Source: Methanomicrobiales archaeon (GTDB taxonomy: Archaea > Halobacteriota > Methanomicrobia > Methanomicrobiales > Methanospirillaceae). Taken from it: a DNA stretch of 64,000 bases. The DNA lies in NCBI GenBank assembly GCA_025358115.1, contig JANYKQ010000058.1, positions 29,161 through 93,160 of the forward strand. Direction: 5' to 3'. The notes beneath the pieces were generated by a model, which worked only from the letters and a program-made list of their open reading frames with translations, did no database searches and was not told the origin of the DNA. The position numbers and the translations under genes are program-made. Shown piece after piece: positions 1-8,568 of this stretch (position 1 is the stretch's first letter; each line of letters opens with the position of its first letter).

Positions 1-219
1 ATCAAAGAGCTCAAGGAGCTCTGCGAAAAGATCGGCCTGAATCCCCGCGACCTGATCAATTTCAAAAAGCTTACCGCCCAGCCGGTACCAGACGAGCTCA
101 TGAAGTTCCCGGTCTATGCCTTTGACCGGCAGGGCTACTGCCTTACCGGCCCGGCTTTCGATATGGTCATGCACATCGATGAAGTTCGGGAAAAGATCGC
201 CGAGAATTCATCGGAATAA
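1..219 (+). CDS. C-terminal fragment of an unidentified protein
   Basis: The frame is open from base 1 to a TAA at 217-219 and gives the last 72 residues of a protein whose start lies outside the window. The fragment begins IKELKELCEK and ends IAENSSE, is charged and soluble-looking, and has no membrane segment. I do not recognise the family. An oligo-T/C tract just after the stop is consistent with an archaeal terminator. The ORF track does not list this frame because it has no start codon in the window. Confidence 0.6.
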   Translation: MKELKELCEKIGLNPRDLINFKKLTAQPVPDELMKFPVYAFDRQGYCLTGPAFDMVMHIDEVREKIAENSSE

Positions 220-611
220 TTTCTCTTTTTCCCCTCCCCCCCGCTTCCCTTTTATTTATTCCGGATGCAAAACTCCCGGTTTTTTGCACGCTTTACAACG
301 GGTCGTGATATTCCCTGACCATTCCTGCATGATTGCCAGTGATACCTGAGAGCTGAACGAGTATTATTAATTCTTAAAAGTTAACTTAGCGATTGATTTC
401 ACTAAATTTATTTATTTTCCTCCGTAATGTATAATCTGACCATTCCCATTTGCGATCATAGCCATCCGACAGTTTGCACAGGATACCGACATGGTATCAA
501 AAGAAAGTGTCATCGGGCGTGCGGGTGATATAGTTCACGAAAAATAACCGTATCTCGTTATACAGGCTGATATATGACCATATCCGATCAAAAAAATAAG
601 AGACATTTCCA
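220..611. other. Intergenic region with terminator-like tract and AT-rich promoter-like stretch
   Basis: About 390 bases without a convincing gene. Pyrimidine-rich sequence after the upstream stop (about 220-245) may terminate the first gene. An AT-rich stretch around 403-418 (taaatttatttatttt) is TATA-like but lies about 200 bases before the next start, so its role is uncertain. The 77-residue track ORF at 116-349 overlaps the end of the real gene and has no protein-like character. Confidence 0.4.
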
Positions 612-1856
612 ATGACCTCACATTTTTTCCTGCTCAGCGGTCCGTTAACTCAGGAACGCCTATCCTGGATCGAGGAGAGTTTAAAATTTTTCTTCGTCCG
701 GCTGAACCCGGAGAATCTCCTGCACAGTTCAAAACCAAGAGATACTGTCTTTTCATTCTTCCTTACAGGTGATTCGCTGTACAGCCTCCAGAACCCGGAG
801 ACGATTTCTGTATGGGAGATCATACTCTCGATGCCATCAGTGAAGATCGTATGCGACTGTAATGAACTGGAATTACGGGGCATATCGATCGAGCGCCTGA
901 AGATGAAGAATCCCGAGCAGGTGATTGACCGGAACAGCCTTGCCTTGAATGGTCAGCCTTCCTTCTGGAAAGATGTGATGAAGTTCGCCCGGCAGCACGA
1001 ACAACCAGTTCCGAGCATGGTTGGCTACCTCCAGACGGAGTCGCCCTACATGCACCAGTCGGCCCATGCTGCACTTCTCTTTCTCACTGCCGGGGTGGAA
1101 TCCCATGCTTCGGCAGACCTGTACGCGTACCTTGACGGGGTCCATGTCGGTCACATTGGGCAGAATCCATCAGAGTGCGAAAATATCGGTACCGGTCTTG
1201 AGGCCGTACATGAAAAAGCCCAGAAAAAGGGGCTATCCTGCCAGATGATTGCCTGCGGGAGATGTGCCGCAGCCCGGGGTTACAGCACCTGGGATGGTGG
1301 CCAGGGTGTGGTAATTTCGACCTGCTCGATCAAGCCCTTTAAGATCCGGAGCCTCAGGGAGATGATAGGCCCGTTCGAACGTAACCATATCATCCTTTCA
1401 AAGGACAGCGCCTCCATCCAGTTAAAAAAAGAGGGGGCGTCCATTTCACAGCCCCAATCTGATAACAGTAGGAAACCCCCGATAACGATTTTTATCACCA
1501 GGAGTCCATATGGTACTGAAGAGGCTTTTGGCGCCATCTCCTTTGCAGTTGCCTGTGCCTATGAAGGGATCCAGACGCGTGTCATCCTCATCGAGGACGG
1601 TGTGTATATGCTCATGGGCACCCACAGGCCGGAGAAGGGTACTCACTTTTTCAACCTGCAGGAGGTTATCAATGCCATTGCGGGAAGCGCAAACATCCAG
1701 TTCTTTGCGTTCCAGCCCTCACTGAACCGGAGGGGAATTACCAAGAACGCAAAGATGAACGCTGTGCTTGATATTGGTACCCAGGAACTGAGCCAGCTCC
1801 TGTTCTATGCCCCGAATGGCGTGACGGCGAATCACCAGCGGGTGTTCTTCTTCTGA
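612..1856 (+). CDS. Triple DsrE/TusCD-like domain protein
   Basis: The 414-residue protein looks like three consecutive DsrE/DsrF-type sulfur-carrier folds. Domain 1 (about 1-115) holds a CDC motif near residue 81 followed by an RGI motif. Domain 2 (about 135-255) holds CGRCAAARG near residue 215, the typical position of the persulfide-accepting cysteine of DsrE proteins. Domain 3 (about 290-414) has the TusC-like pattern PYGTEEAFGAISFAVA...EDGVYML but no matching active cysteine. Family members pass sulfane sulfur between partners. A natural triple fusion is unusual; single domains of about 110-130 residues are normal. The BadF-type activase gene follows 150 bases downstream on the same strand, so a role in sulfur or Fe-S delivery is inferred. 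Domain assignment is by eye; domain 1 is the least certain. Confidence 0.7.
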   Translation: MTSHFFLLSGPLTQERLSWIEESLKFFFVRLNPENLLHSSKPRDTVFSFFLTGDSLYSLQNPETISVWEIILSMPSVKIVCDCNELELRGISIERLKMKNPEQVIDRNSLALNGQPSFWKDVMKFARQHEQPVPSMVGYLQTESPYMHQSAHAALLFLTAGVESHASADLYAYLDGVHVGHIGQNPSECENIGTGLEAVHEKAQKKGLSCQMIACGRCAAARGYSTWDGGQGVVISTCSIKPFKIRSLREMIGPFERNHIILSKDSASIQLKKEGASISQPQSDNSRKPPITIFITRSPYGTEEAFGAISFAVACAYEGIQTRVILIEDGVYMLMGTHRPEKGTHFFNLQEVINAIAGSANIQFFAFQPSLNRRGITKNAKMNAVLDIGTQELSQLLFYAPNGVTANHQRVFFF

Positions 1857-2006
1857 ATCTGTATTTTGTACGGGTTGGGGATTACGGAGACAGGATGATG
1901 CGGTATTATTCAATTGCACAAGCCAACCGGGTTCTCAAAGATCATCAGGACCCGCGCGGTGATGAATAACAATGGATAGCATTTATCTCAATAATGAAGC
2001 GGGTTT

Positions 2007-2819
2007 ATGTTGCAATCCCTGACAATAGATAAAAAAAAAGAACCCGGTACAGTAGCCGGTATTGACCTGGGCTCAACCCGCATCAAGGTCGTGATCTATA
2101 ACGGGTCTTCTTACTTCGCAAGGATGTCGGATGCTTCGTGGGATCCGGAGAAAACGGCTCTTGAACTGCTTGCCGAAACGAGCCGGGAAGCCGGACTATC
2201 CGCTCCCCCTTCCATCATCGCAACAACCGGGTACGGGCGCCGCTGTCTTTCCCATGCAACGCTGACGTTCACCGAGATCGCCACTCATGCCAAGGGGGCG
2301 TTTTACCTTGTACCGGAGTGCCGGTTTGTAGTGGATATAGGCGGACAGGATGCCAAGGGAATCCGTCTTTCATCCGATGGCCGGGTGGAGGACTTTGTGA
2401 TGAACGACAAGTGTGCTGCGGGGACGGGCCGGTTCCTTTCGGCAATGGGGCAGGCACTTGGGGTTCCGGTTGAGGACCTTGGCGCCTATGCAACCGGTGC
2501 GGAGCCGCACCGGATCAATGCGATGTGTACGGTCTTTGCCGAATCGGAAGTGATCAGCCTGATTCACCAGGGAGTGTCCCGGAATGCGATCATTGCCGGC
2601 CTTCACGCCTCCATCGCACGCCGGACCGCTTCGATGATTTCCTCCCTCCACCCGGAGCCGCTCATTGCGTTTACCGGGGGTGTCTCGCAGAATGCCGATA
2701 TTGTGCAGAGGCTGTCTGAAGAACTGGGCCATCCCGTCATCGTCCCGCACGATGCCGTCTATGCCGGGGCGATCGGGGCTGCGCTCCTGGCATGGGAGCA
2801 CCGTAGTGAATCAGGATAA
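2007..2819 (+). CDS. BadF/HgdC-type 2-hydroxyacyl-CoA dehydratase activase
   Basis: A 270-residue ASKHA-fold ATPase. Visible signatures are the phosphate-1 loop GIDLGSTRIK near the N-terminus, DIGGQDAK and NDKCAAGTGRF in the middle, and CTVFAESEVISL. The cysteines in the last two are the ligands of the [4Fe-4S] cluster shared across the dimer in HgdC-type activases. These proteins use ATP to inject an electron into an HgdB/double-cubane partner. The likely partner is encoded convergently, its stop only 9 bases away (2829-3980). Length is normal for the family. Confidence 0.9.
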   Translation: MLQSLTIDKKKEPGTVAGIDLGSTRIKVVIYNGSSYFARMSDASWDPEKTALELLAETSREAGLSAPPSIIATTGYGRRCLSHATLTFTEIATHAKGAFYLVPECRFVVDIGGQDAKGIRLSSDGRVEDFVMNDKCAAGTGRFLSAMGQALGVPVEDLGAYATGAEPHRINAMCTVFAESEVISLIHQGVSRNAIIAGLHASIARRTASMISSLHPEPLIAFTGGVSQNADIVQRLSEELGHPVIVPHDAVYAGAIGAALLAWEHRSESG

Positions 2820-2828
2820 AAAAAAGAA

Positions 2829-3980
2829 TCAGGGTTTTTTGATCATCTCAAGGAATGCCTCGACCCGGGTCTTGATCTGACCTGTATCCCCTTGCGAGTA
2901 ATCGGTCTCTACCTGGAGGAGGGGGACGTCCCCGTGCTTTGCCAGGTAGTCCTTGAGAATACGTGACTCAACATTGTAGGTGTGGCAGCCAACCCAGGTG
3001 ATATCAACGACACCATCCGCGTGGTACTCTTTTGCGAGTTTTGCCAGAAGTTCGAGCCTGCCGGTATTCGGGCTCATGCAGGAGCAGGGTGTCTCGAGGT
3101 ACTTGTCGGCGATTGCATCGAGCGGTGAGTCTGTGGTTGCTACATCATGGAGGTACTGCTTCATACCGGAACAGTTCTCAATGTAGACGATGGCAGCGCC
3201 GGACTCCTCAATGATCCTGAGGACCTTCTCGGCACCTACACCCGTGGGGACACCGGTGACGATGATCCGCATTGCGGTCCTGGGCATTGCTCCTTCACCC
3301 CTTGCCTTCATCGCCTTGAGTTCAGCAATCAGGTCCTTGAGCTGCTGGTTGAAGGCAACCCTGTCGAACGTGAAGTTGCGGGCCCACATCACCTTGAGCA
3401 GGTCCAGGCCGGATAGCGGGGCCGGGATCGCAGTATTGAGGTGAGCAAGCTCCCGCATGAGTGCCCGCTGCTCGTTGAGCTCCTCGATCGCAGCCTTCAT
3501 TTTCTCATCGGTGATCTTGACCCCAAGCCTCTGTTCGATCTCCTGCTTGCAGCGGGCTACTTCCAAGCGCCAGAACGCTTTCTGTGATTCACCCTTTGCA
3601 CTCTGCGGAACTTCGAGGACCACCATGGGTTTGAACTTCTCCATGAGCTCGAACATCTTCTTCTTGCCATCACAGGTGGTCTCCCCTATGATGAACTCGG
3701 AGTTGTTGAAGAACGCACATTTCTCGGTGATTGCAAACCCGTAGGAGGATTTGATCAGCGGACAGAAATTCCGGGGCAGGTATTTTTCCCCGTCAGCGAT
3801 GGGCTCTTCCTTGGTGGCACAGAGCGTAACCGGTACTGCACCTGCGGCAACGATGAGTTCCTGGGGTGCGAACAAACAATAGAACCCGACGAACTTTTTG
3901 CCCTGGTCGCGTACGCTCTTGATCGCTGCTGATGCATTCGGAATTACCGAATCGAAATAGGTCATCTTTTCTGCTCTCAT
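2829..3980 (-). CDS. HgdB/BcrB-family double-cubane-cluster-type protein
   Basis: 2-hydroxyglutaryl-CoA dehydratase D-component family. Recognisable segments include LFAPQELIVAAGAVPV, NFCPLIKSSYGF, GETTCDGKKKMFE, CSCMSPNTGR and VGCHTYNVE, whose cysteines are candidate cluster ligands. The family includes true dehydratase subunits and double-cubane cluster proteins that do very low-potential reductions. Only one HgdB-type subunit plus an activase is present here, which favours the double-cubane type (inference); the substrate is unknown. The track start at 4016 is possible, but ATG at 3980 is preceded by GAGGAA about 8 bases upstream, so I prefer it (383 residues). It is the last gene of an operon with the C_GCAxxG_C_C protein and OsmC. 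Confidence 0.82.
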   Translation of the reverse strand: MRAEKMTYFDSVIPNASAAIKSVRDQGKKFVGFYCLFAPQELIVAAGAVPVTLCATKEEPIADGEKYLPRNFCPLIKSSYGFAITEKCAFFNNSEFIIGETTCDGKKKMFELMEKFKPMVVLEVPQSAKGESQKAFWRLEVARCKQEIEQRLGVKITDEKMKAAIEELNEQRALMRELAHLNTAIPAPLSGLDLLKVMWARNFTFDRVAFNQQLKDLIAELKAMKARGEGAMPRTAMRIIVTGVPTGVGAEKVLRIIEESGAAIVYIENCSGMKQYLHDVATTDSPLDAIADKYLETPCSCMSPNTGRLELLAKLAKEYHADGVVDITWVGCHTYNVESRILKDYLAKHGDVPLLQVETDYSQGDTGQIKTRVEAFLEMIKKP

Positions 3981-4019
3981 AGTAATTTCCTCATCGGTGA
4001 TTACAGGAATAATCATGAC

Positions 4020-4499
4020 TTAGTTCCCGGGGGTCTTTCCTGTTTCCCGGAGTATGATCTTTGCAGTTTCTTCTGCAACTTCTCCGGTGAATGCAATGCA
4101 TTGCCGGAGGTGTTCGGGGGATTTTAATACCATGCCATGGGTTAGGGTACGGCAGCAGAGGCAGCCGTGCCTGCGGGTGAAGAGTGCATGCAGTTCCCGG
4201 GCAAGGGCGAGACACCGGTCAATGGAAGGATCGCCGGGCTCCTTGCGCCCGAAGACCATCCCGAGTGCCATGACCCCCCCGGTAACGGCGCCACAGGCAC
4301 AGCCCGCACTGCCAATCCCGATGGGAAATCCTGAAGCCATCCGGACTATATCGTCAGGATAGTTCAGGGCGAACTCGTCATTGATGGTCTTTACGATCGC
4401 TTCCGAGCAGTAAAACTGCCCGGACCGGTAATACGCCTCAGCGACTTCCCTGACCCGGGCCGGGTCAACGGGCTTGTGCAGTTCCTTCACGCTTCTCAC
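4020..4499 (-). CDS. C_GCAxxG_C_C family putative redox protein
   Basis: A 159-residue protein with spaced cysteines typical of the C_GCAxxG_C_C family: FYCSEAIVK near residue 32, GSAGCACGAVTGG near residue 85, and CLCC near residue 128, all in a mostly helical context. Family members are small putative redox or metal-binding proteins often found beside electron-transfer genes; the exact function is unknown. The start reads as GTG at 4499. It lies between the OsmC gene (9 bases upstream) and the HgdB-type gene on the same strand, so the three are probably co-transcribed. Confidence 0.8.
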   Translation of the reverse strand: MRSVKELHKPVDPARVREVAEAYYRSGQFYCSEAIVKTINDEFALNYPDDIVRMASGFPIGIGSAGCACGAVTGGVMALGMVFGRKEPGDPSIDRCLALARELHALFTRRHGCLCCRTLTHGMVLKSPEHLRQCIAFTGEVAEETAKIILRETGKTPGN

Positions 4500-4508
4500 C
4501 CGGGCTGC

Positions 4509-5033
4509 TTATTTCCGGAGCCGGACTTCTGCCTTGAGTGCGATCGCATGCTGGATCGTGAACATACCCATGCAACGCTTGAGGGCGTACTCTTTCAGGT
4601 CATGGACCTGGGCATCGGTTGCCTCGCCCGTGACCTCCATGATCACCCGGTACTCGCTGATGAGCGGGCTCTCACCAAGGTCGAACTGGGCGGTATAGTC
4701 AAGGTCTGCCTCGACTTTTGTTTTTACCGAGGTAAGCTGGATGTTTCTCATGGCGGCTTCGGTGACAAACGTGCTGGAGTAGCATGCGGCAAACCAGAAG
4801 AGGCCAAATGCCATGGGGCCGGGGCGGCTTCCGGGGCCGGCAAAGTTCGGGTGGCTTGCCTCCATCGTGTAGGTGCCATCCTTCACTTTGACCGTTGAGC
4901 GGAACTGCGGGCCGCCGTTTTCAAAGAGCCAGACACCCTCTATCTTTGCGGTGAATTTTGCTTCCTTGGGATCTTTCCTGATGGTCTCTTTGTAATCCTT
5001 GACCTGCTTGGTATCAATGTTGTTCAGGCTCAT
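4509..5033 (-). CDS. OsmC-family peroxidase/thiol protein
   Basis: A 174-residue OsmC-fold protein. The two redox cysteines of the family are visible in FWFAACYSS (about residue 83) and LKRCMGMFT (about residue 153), with a conserved N-terminal beta region (KFTAKIEGVW). OsmC/Ohr proteins reduce organic hydroperoxides or handle thiols and persulfides. As first gene of the operon leading into the C_GCAxxG_C_C and HgdB-type genes, it fits a sulfur/redox group. No Shine-Dalgarno sequence is obvious before ATG 5033; the AT-rich upstream region suggests a short-leader or leaderless transcript. Confidence 0.85.
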   Translation of the reverse strand: MSLNNIDTKQVKDYKETIRKDPKEAKFTAKIEGVWLFENGGPQFRSTVKVKDGTYTMEASHPNFAGPGSRPGPMAFGLFWFAACYSSTFVTEAAMRNIQLTSVKTKVEADLDYTAQFDLGESPLISEYRVIMEVTGEATDAQVHDLKEYALKRCMGMFTIQHAIALKAEVRLRK

Positions 5034-5256
5034 AAGTTAACACAATAAATTAATTTGATTGAATAGTTAAAATAATTTGGTAAATACATGGTGTATGAAG
5101 CCACGGGGGAGGTTAACATTTGCTCGATACATGGATTTGGATCCTTTCAGAAATTTGTGCTATCAGACGATTCATCACTTGAAAGAATCATTACGACATT
5201 TTTTTACCTTTACAAAAGCACCTTGTTAATGATAAGCAGTAAATGAGGAGCCGGGT

Positions 5257-5313
5257 ATGGACAGACGAGACCTAGTACGAGGAACCTGCACAAGGGGCAA
5301 CAGGAAATGGTAA
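5257..5313 (+). CDS. Possible 18-codon leader ORF overlapping the moeA start
   Basis: An ATG at 5257, with GAGGAG about 6 bases upstream, opens an 18-residue frame (MDRRDLVRGT...) ending in TAA at 5311-5313. That stop overlaps the ATG at 5307 of the MoeA-like gene (sequence ATGGTAA). The better ribosome-binding site belongs to the short ORF, which would allow translational coupling. It could also be chance, since no homologues can be checked here. Confidence 0.3.
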   Translation: MDRRDLVRGTCTRGNRKW

Positions 5314-7217
5314 AACGCTACCTCGAGCTCCGCTCCCTTGACGAAGCCCTCCGGCTGCTCACCTCATCTTTTGATCTTCCCCTCAGGACCGAGAAGGTCC
5401 CGGTCATGCAGTCGGCCGGGCGGGTCGTTGCCGAACCGGTCTATGCAAAATATTCTGTGCCCGAGGTAAACCTCTCCGCCATGGACGGTATTGCAGTCAG
5501 GAGCCGTGACACCCTTGGTGCTGGTGACCGGAACCCGGTGACCCTGGACCATTTCGCCCGGGTCAATACCGGCAATATTGTGCCTCCGGAGTTCGATGCA
5601 GTCATTATGATTGAGGATGTCTGGGAAAACGGTGACCGGTTCCAGGTGCGCCGGGCTGCCGCACCCTGGCAGCACGTCCGCCCCGCCGGGGAAGATATCA
5701 AGGAGAACCGCCTCGTGCTCCCCCGCGGTCACATCATCCGTCCATTCGATATCGGGGCACTGGCCACCTACGGGATCACAACGGTCGAGGTCCGGGCGGT
5801 ACGGGTTGGAATTATCCCGACAGGCAGCGAACTCGTCCCGCTCGGTGTCCGGCCGGGACCGGGACAGGTAGTGGAGAGCAACACCATCATGGCCCAGGTC
5901 TTTCTTGACCAGATGGGGGCACACTGCACCCGCCTTCCCATAGTGCAGGATGAACCCGACCTCATCCGGGCAGCACTCCGCCATGCGGTTAAAGAGAATG
6001 ACCTGGTGATCATCTCTGCGGGTTCTTCGGCCGGTACACGGGACTTCACCGAGAGTGTCATACGATCGCTGGGTGAACTGATCTTCCATGGCGTGGCAGT
6101 CCGGCCCGGTAAGCCCGTGATGCTGGGAAAGGTGGAGGGAACGCCGGTCCTTGGGCTGCCGGGCTACCCGCTCGCTGCCCAGACTGCACTGAGGGAATTT
6201 GCAGCCCCCCTGCTGGAATCCTGGGGATTTCCCCCGGCCCCCCGCTTTCCGGTCATGGCCCGTCTGGCGCAGCCACTCGTCTCGGATCCCGGGTTTGATG
6301 AGTTCATACCGGTCTTTGTCGGTCGTATCGGTTCGAACCTCTTTGCAACCCCGCACATAAAAAAGGCCGGTGTCCAGATGGCTACAGTCAAGGCCAATGG
6401 TTACACCCGTATCCCGGCACCGGTTGAAGGCTACGAGGCCGGTACGGAACTCGAAGTCCTTCTCACTACGGACCCGGGAAGTATCGAACGCATGCTCATC
6501 CTGACGGGCTCGCTGGATCCTTCGCTCGAAGAACTCGCCGGCTTGGCCCATGACGAGGGGTTGTTCATCCATGCCACCAACCCCGGCAATACGGGAGCAA
6601 TTCTTGCCCTCCGCTGCAACACCTGCCATGCAGCCCCGCTCAGCCTGCCGGCCCGGTCCCTGCTGACCACATTCCAGCCGTATATAAAATTCCTGGAGGC
6701 CGGTGACCTGGCCTTTATCCATATCGCCACCACCGAGATGGGTATTGTTTCTGAAGAAGGACTTGGGATAAAGGATCTCTCCCATGTCCGTTTCATCAAC
6801 ACCCGGCGGGAGTCGCCAGCCCGGATGGTTCTCGATGCCCTGCTGGCTACTGAGGGCATCGACCCGTCACAGGTCAACGGGTACCTGCAGGAAGTCCATG
6901 GTCCCCCGGCCGTGGCAGCTGCTGTCCGGAACGGGTTTGCCGATGCCGGGATGTGCACGTCGAGCATTGCCAGTGCAGCCGGGCTCCGGTTCGTGCCGGT
7001 TGCCCACGAGGATTATGAACTGGCAGTACGGCGGGAGATGCTGGAAGATTCCCGTATCCGTACCTTAGTCACGCTCATCCAGAGTCCCGCATATCGCCAG
7101 ATTCTTACCCGGATGGGCGGCTATGATGTCAGCCTCACCGGCACCATACGGGGGCTTAACGGCGAGAATATCTTAACCCCGTTATCCCCCGGAAGCCTGC
7201 CGGCCGGGTATATCTGA
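5307..7217 (+). CDS. moeA: MoeA-like molybdopterin biosynthesis protein fused to a PBP-like domain
   Basis: A 636-residue two-part protein. Residues 1 to about 400 are MoeA: MDGIAV, GIIPTGSELVPLG, VESNTIMAQ, SAGSSAGTRDFT and VRPGKPVMLG...GLPGYPLAA are all recognisable. MoeA inserts molybdate or tungstate into adenylated molybdopterin. Residues from about 400 form a periplasmic-binding-protein-like domain of the type often called MoeA/LysR-substrate-binding, which in other proteins binds small ligands. This fusion architecture is known in archaea. The gene stands alone on the plus strand, converging on the first fdh operon, whose enzyme needs this cofactor. Confidence 0.92.
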   Translation: MVKRYLELRSLDEALRLLTSSFDLPLRTEKVPVMQSAGRVVAEPVYAKYSVPEVNLSAMDGIAVRSRDTLGAGDRNPVTLDHFARVNTGNIVPPEFDAVIMIEDVWENGDRFQVRRAAAPWQHVRPAGEDIKENRLVLPRGHIIRPFDIGALATYGITTVEVRAVRVGIIPTGSELVPLGVRPGPGQVVESNTIMAQVFLDQMGAHCTRLPIVQDEPDLIRAALRHAVKENDLVIISAGSSAGTRDFTESVIRSLGELIFHGVAVRPGKPVMLGKVEGTPVLGLPGYPLAAQTALREFAAPLLESWGFPPAPRFPVMARLAQPLVSDPGFDEFIPVFVGRIGSNLFATPHIKKAGVQMATVKANGYTRIPAPVEGYEAGTELEVLLTTDPGSIERMLILTGSLDPSLEELAGLAHDEGLFIHATNPGNTGAILALRCNTCHAAPLSLPARSLLTTFQPYIKFLEAGDLAFIHIATTEMGIVSEEGLGIKDLSHVRFINTRRESPARMVLDALLATEGIDPSQVNGYLQEVHGPPAVAAAVRNGFADAGMCTSSIASAAGLRFVPVAHEDYELAVRREMLEDSRIRTLVTLIQSPAYRQILTRMGGYDVSLTGTIRGLNGENILTPLSPGSLPAGYI

Positions 7218-7218
7218 A

Positions 7219-7312
7219 CTTTTTTTATCCCCTTCCCCGTGTGTAGACCCGGGGGATACTTACATTACTTTTTCTGAATTATAAAAAAAAAAGACCCTGT
7301 TAAAGGGATTGA
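7219..7312. terminator. Convergent oligo-T terminators between moeA and fdhB1
   Basis: Right after the moeA stop there is an oligo-T run (about 7221-7227) on the plus strand. At about 7282-7291 a run of As on the plus strand gives oligo-T for the minus-strand fdhB1 transcript. Both fit archaeal intrinsic termination. Confidence 0.5.
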
Positions 7313-8566
7313 TCACTTCTTGACAAACGGGTTGAAGACATTCTCGTAGATCATGTCGCTGCCGGTGTTGTGGAGCCGGCCACGCTCGGTCTTCTCCTCT
7401 GCATAGGCAAGGAGCGGGAGTTCCATGCTGACCCCCGGGACATGGCCGAACATCTTCTCGAGCTCGACCTGCTGGGCGTGCATGAAGAGTGCATTGGGGA
7501 TTTCCGCGGGGCAGACTTCCTCGCACTGGCCGCAGTTTACGCAGGAATCTGCGATATGAGCGAACCGGATCAGGTGGAACATGAAGCTGACGGGCAGCTC
7601 GCCGGGCGGGACATAGGCCGGGTTCTTGGTCGTGCAGTCAACGCAGTAACAGATCGGGCAGGCCTCAATACACCCGTAGCACTTGACACAGCGTGCAGTC
7701 TCGGCCATGATCTTCTTTAAGCGATCCTTGCCCTCGCCAAGTGCTTCGAAATCGTGTTTTCGCCACTTGTCGCCGAGCTTGAACATCGCACCTTCGACTT
7801 TGGCCCGGATCTCAAGACCCTTGGGAATTGCTGGCGCGGTTGCCATGATGCCCTTCTTGACGGCACCGTCAACAAGGTTTGCTCCCTTCTCGGAGCAGAC
7901 TTCAACAAAGGTAGCTTTACCCGCCTTGTCGCCTATGACTCCCCAGTTACCACAGGCAAGGTCAGCCTGGCGTGGGATCTTCATCTTGCAGCGGCGGCAG
8001 TTGCTGCGCCGGCCATAGCCTGCCTCTTCGAGCTCGTCAACGGAGATACCCTTGTGGCCTCCCTCAAACTCGATGATGAACTGGCCCTTGTCGATCTCTT
8101 CCTTGTGAACCGTTTCCGGATCAACGCCATACTTTTCACGGATCATCTTGCGGGCAACGACCGGGCTGACCGATCCTCCGCAGTTGACCCCGATCATGAT
8201 GATGTTGTCGAGGTTGATCTGCTTGCGCTTGGCCAGTTCGTAGAACGCCATTGCATCGCAGCCCTTGACGGTAACACCGATCTTCTTGTCCTGTGCCCCG
8301 TCAAGGTATTTCTTGACCAGTTTGGGCAGCAGGAGCGTTCCGCAGTGGAGCGAACCGGCAGTCCTGACAAGATCATTGGGGTCCGTGATGATGACCGGTT
8401 TTGCATCGTAGAGGTCAACACCCTTGGTCACTGCAAGGACAGCGTCAACCATCTTGGATTCAAGGGCATACTTCCAGAGGGAAGTTACTGCGCCCCCAAG
8501 CTCGGCCTTCTTCTGTATCTCGGCATCGTTGGTCCATGCGTAAAGCATATCGCCTTTCTTTGTCAT
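7313..8566 (-). CDS. fdhB: F420-dependent formate dehydrogenase beta subunit, copy 1
   Basis: A 417-residue FdhB/FrhB-family flavoprotein that transfers electrons between FdhA and coenzyme F420. It has an N-terminal F420-oxidoreductase region (KGCDAMAFYELAKRK, GVNCGGSVSP), the YGRRSNCRRCKMKIPRQADL segment, and two C-terminal ferredoxin motifs (CVKCYGCIEACPICYC and CVNCGQCEEVCPAEIP). It starts 2 bases after the fdhA1 stop with AAGGAGG in the end of fdhA1, so the two are coupled. It carries a longer C-terminal tail than copy 2 (after EIPNALFMHAQQ), including an unrelated-looking stretch ending NPFVKK. Confidence 0.95.
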   Translation of the reverse strand: MTKKGDMLYAWTNDAEIQKKAELGGAVTSLWKYALESKMVDAVLAVTKGVDLYDAKPVIITDPNDLVRTAGSLHCGTLLLPKLVKKYLDGAQDKKIGVTVKGCDAMAFYELAKRKQINLDNIIMIGVNCGGSVSPVVARKMIREKYGVDPETVHKEEIDKGQFIIEFEGGHKGISVDELEEAGYGRRSNCRRCKMKIPRQADLACGNWGVIGDKAGKATFVEVCSEKGANLVDGAVKKGIMATAPAIPKGLEIRAKVEGAMFKLGDKWRKHDFEALGEGKDRLKKIMAETARCVKCYGCIEACPICYCVDCTTKNPAYVPPGELPVSFMFHLIRFAHIADSCVNCGQCEEVCPAEIPNALFMHAQQVELEKMFGHVPGVSMELPLLAYAEEKTERGRLHNTGSDMIYENVFNPFVKK

Positions 8567-8568
8567 GT

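Noticed and set aside
5364-6785. 473-residue minus-strand ORF opposite moeA
   Set aside because: It lies entirely antisense to a clear MoeA gene, has Gly/Asp/Arg-rich composition and no domain pattern. GC-rich third positions produce such long antisense frames.
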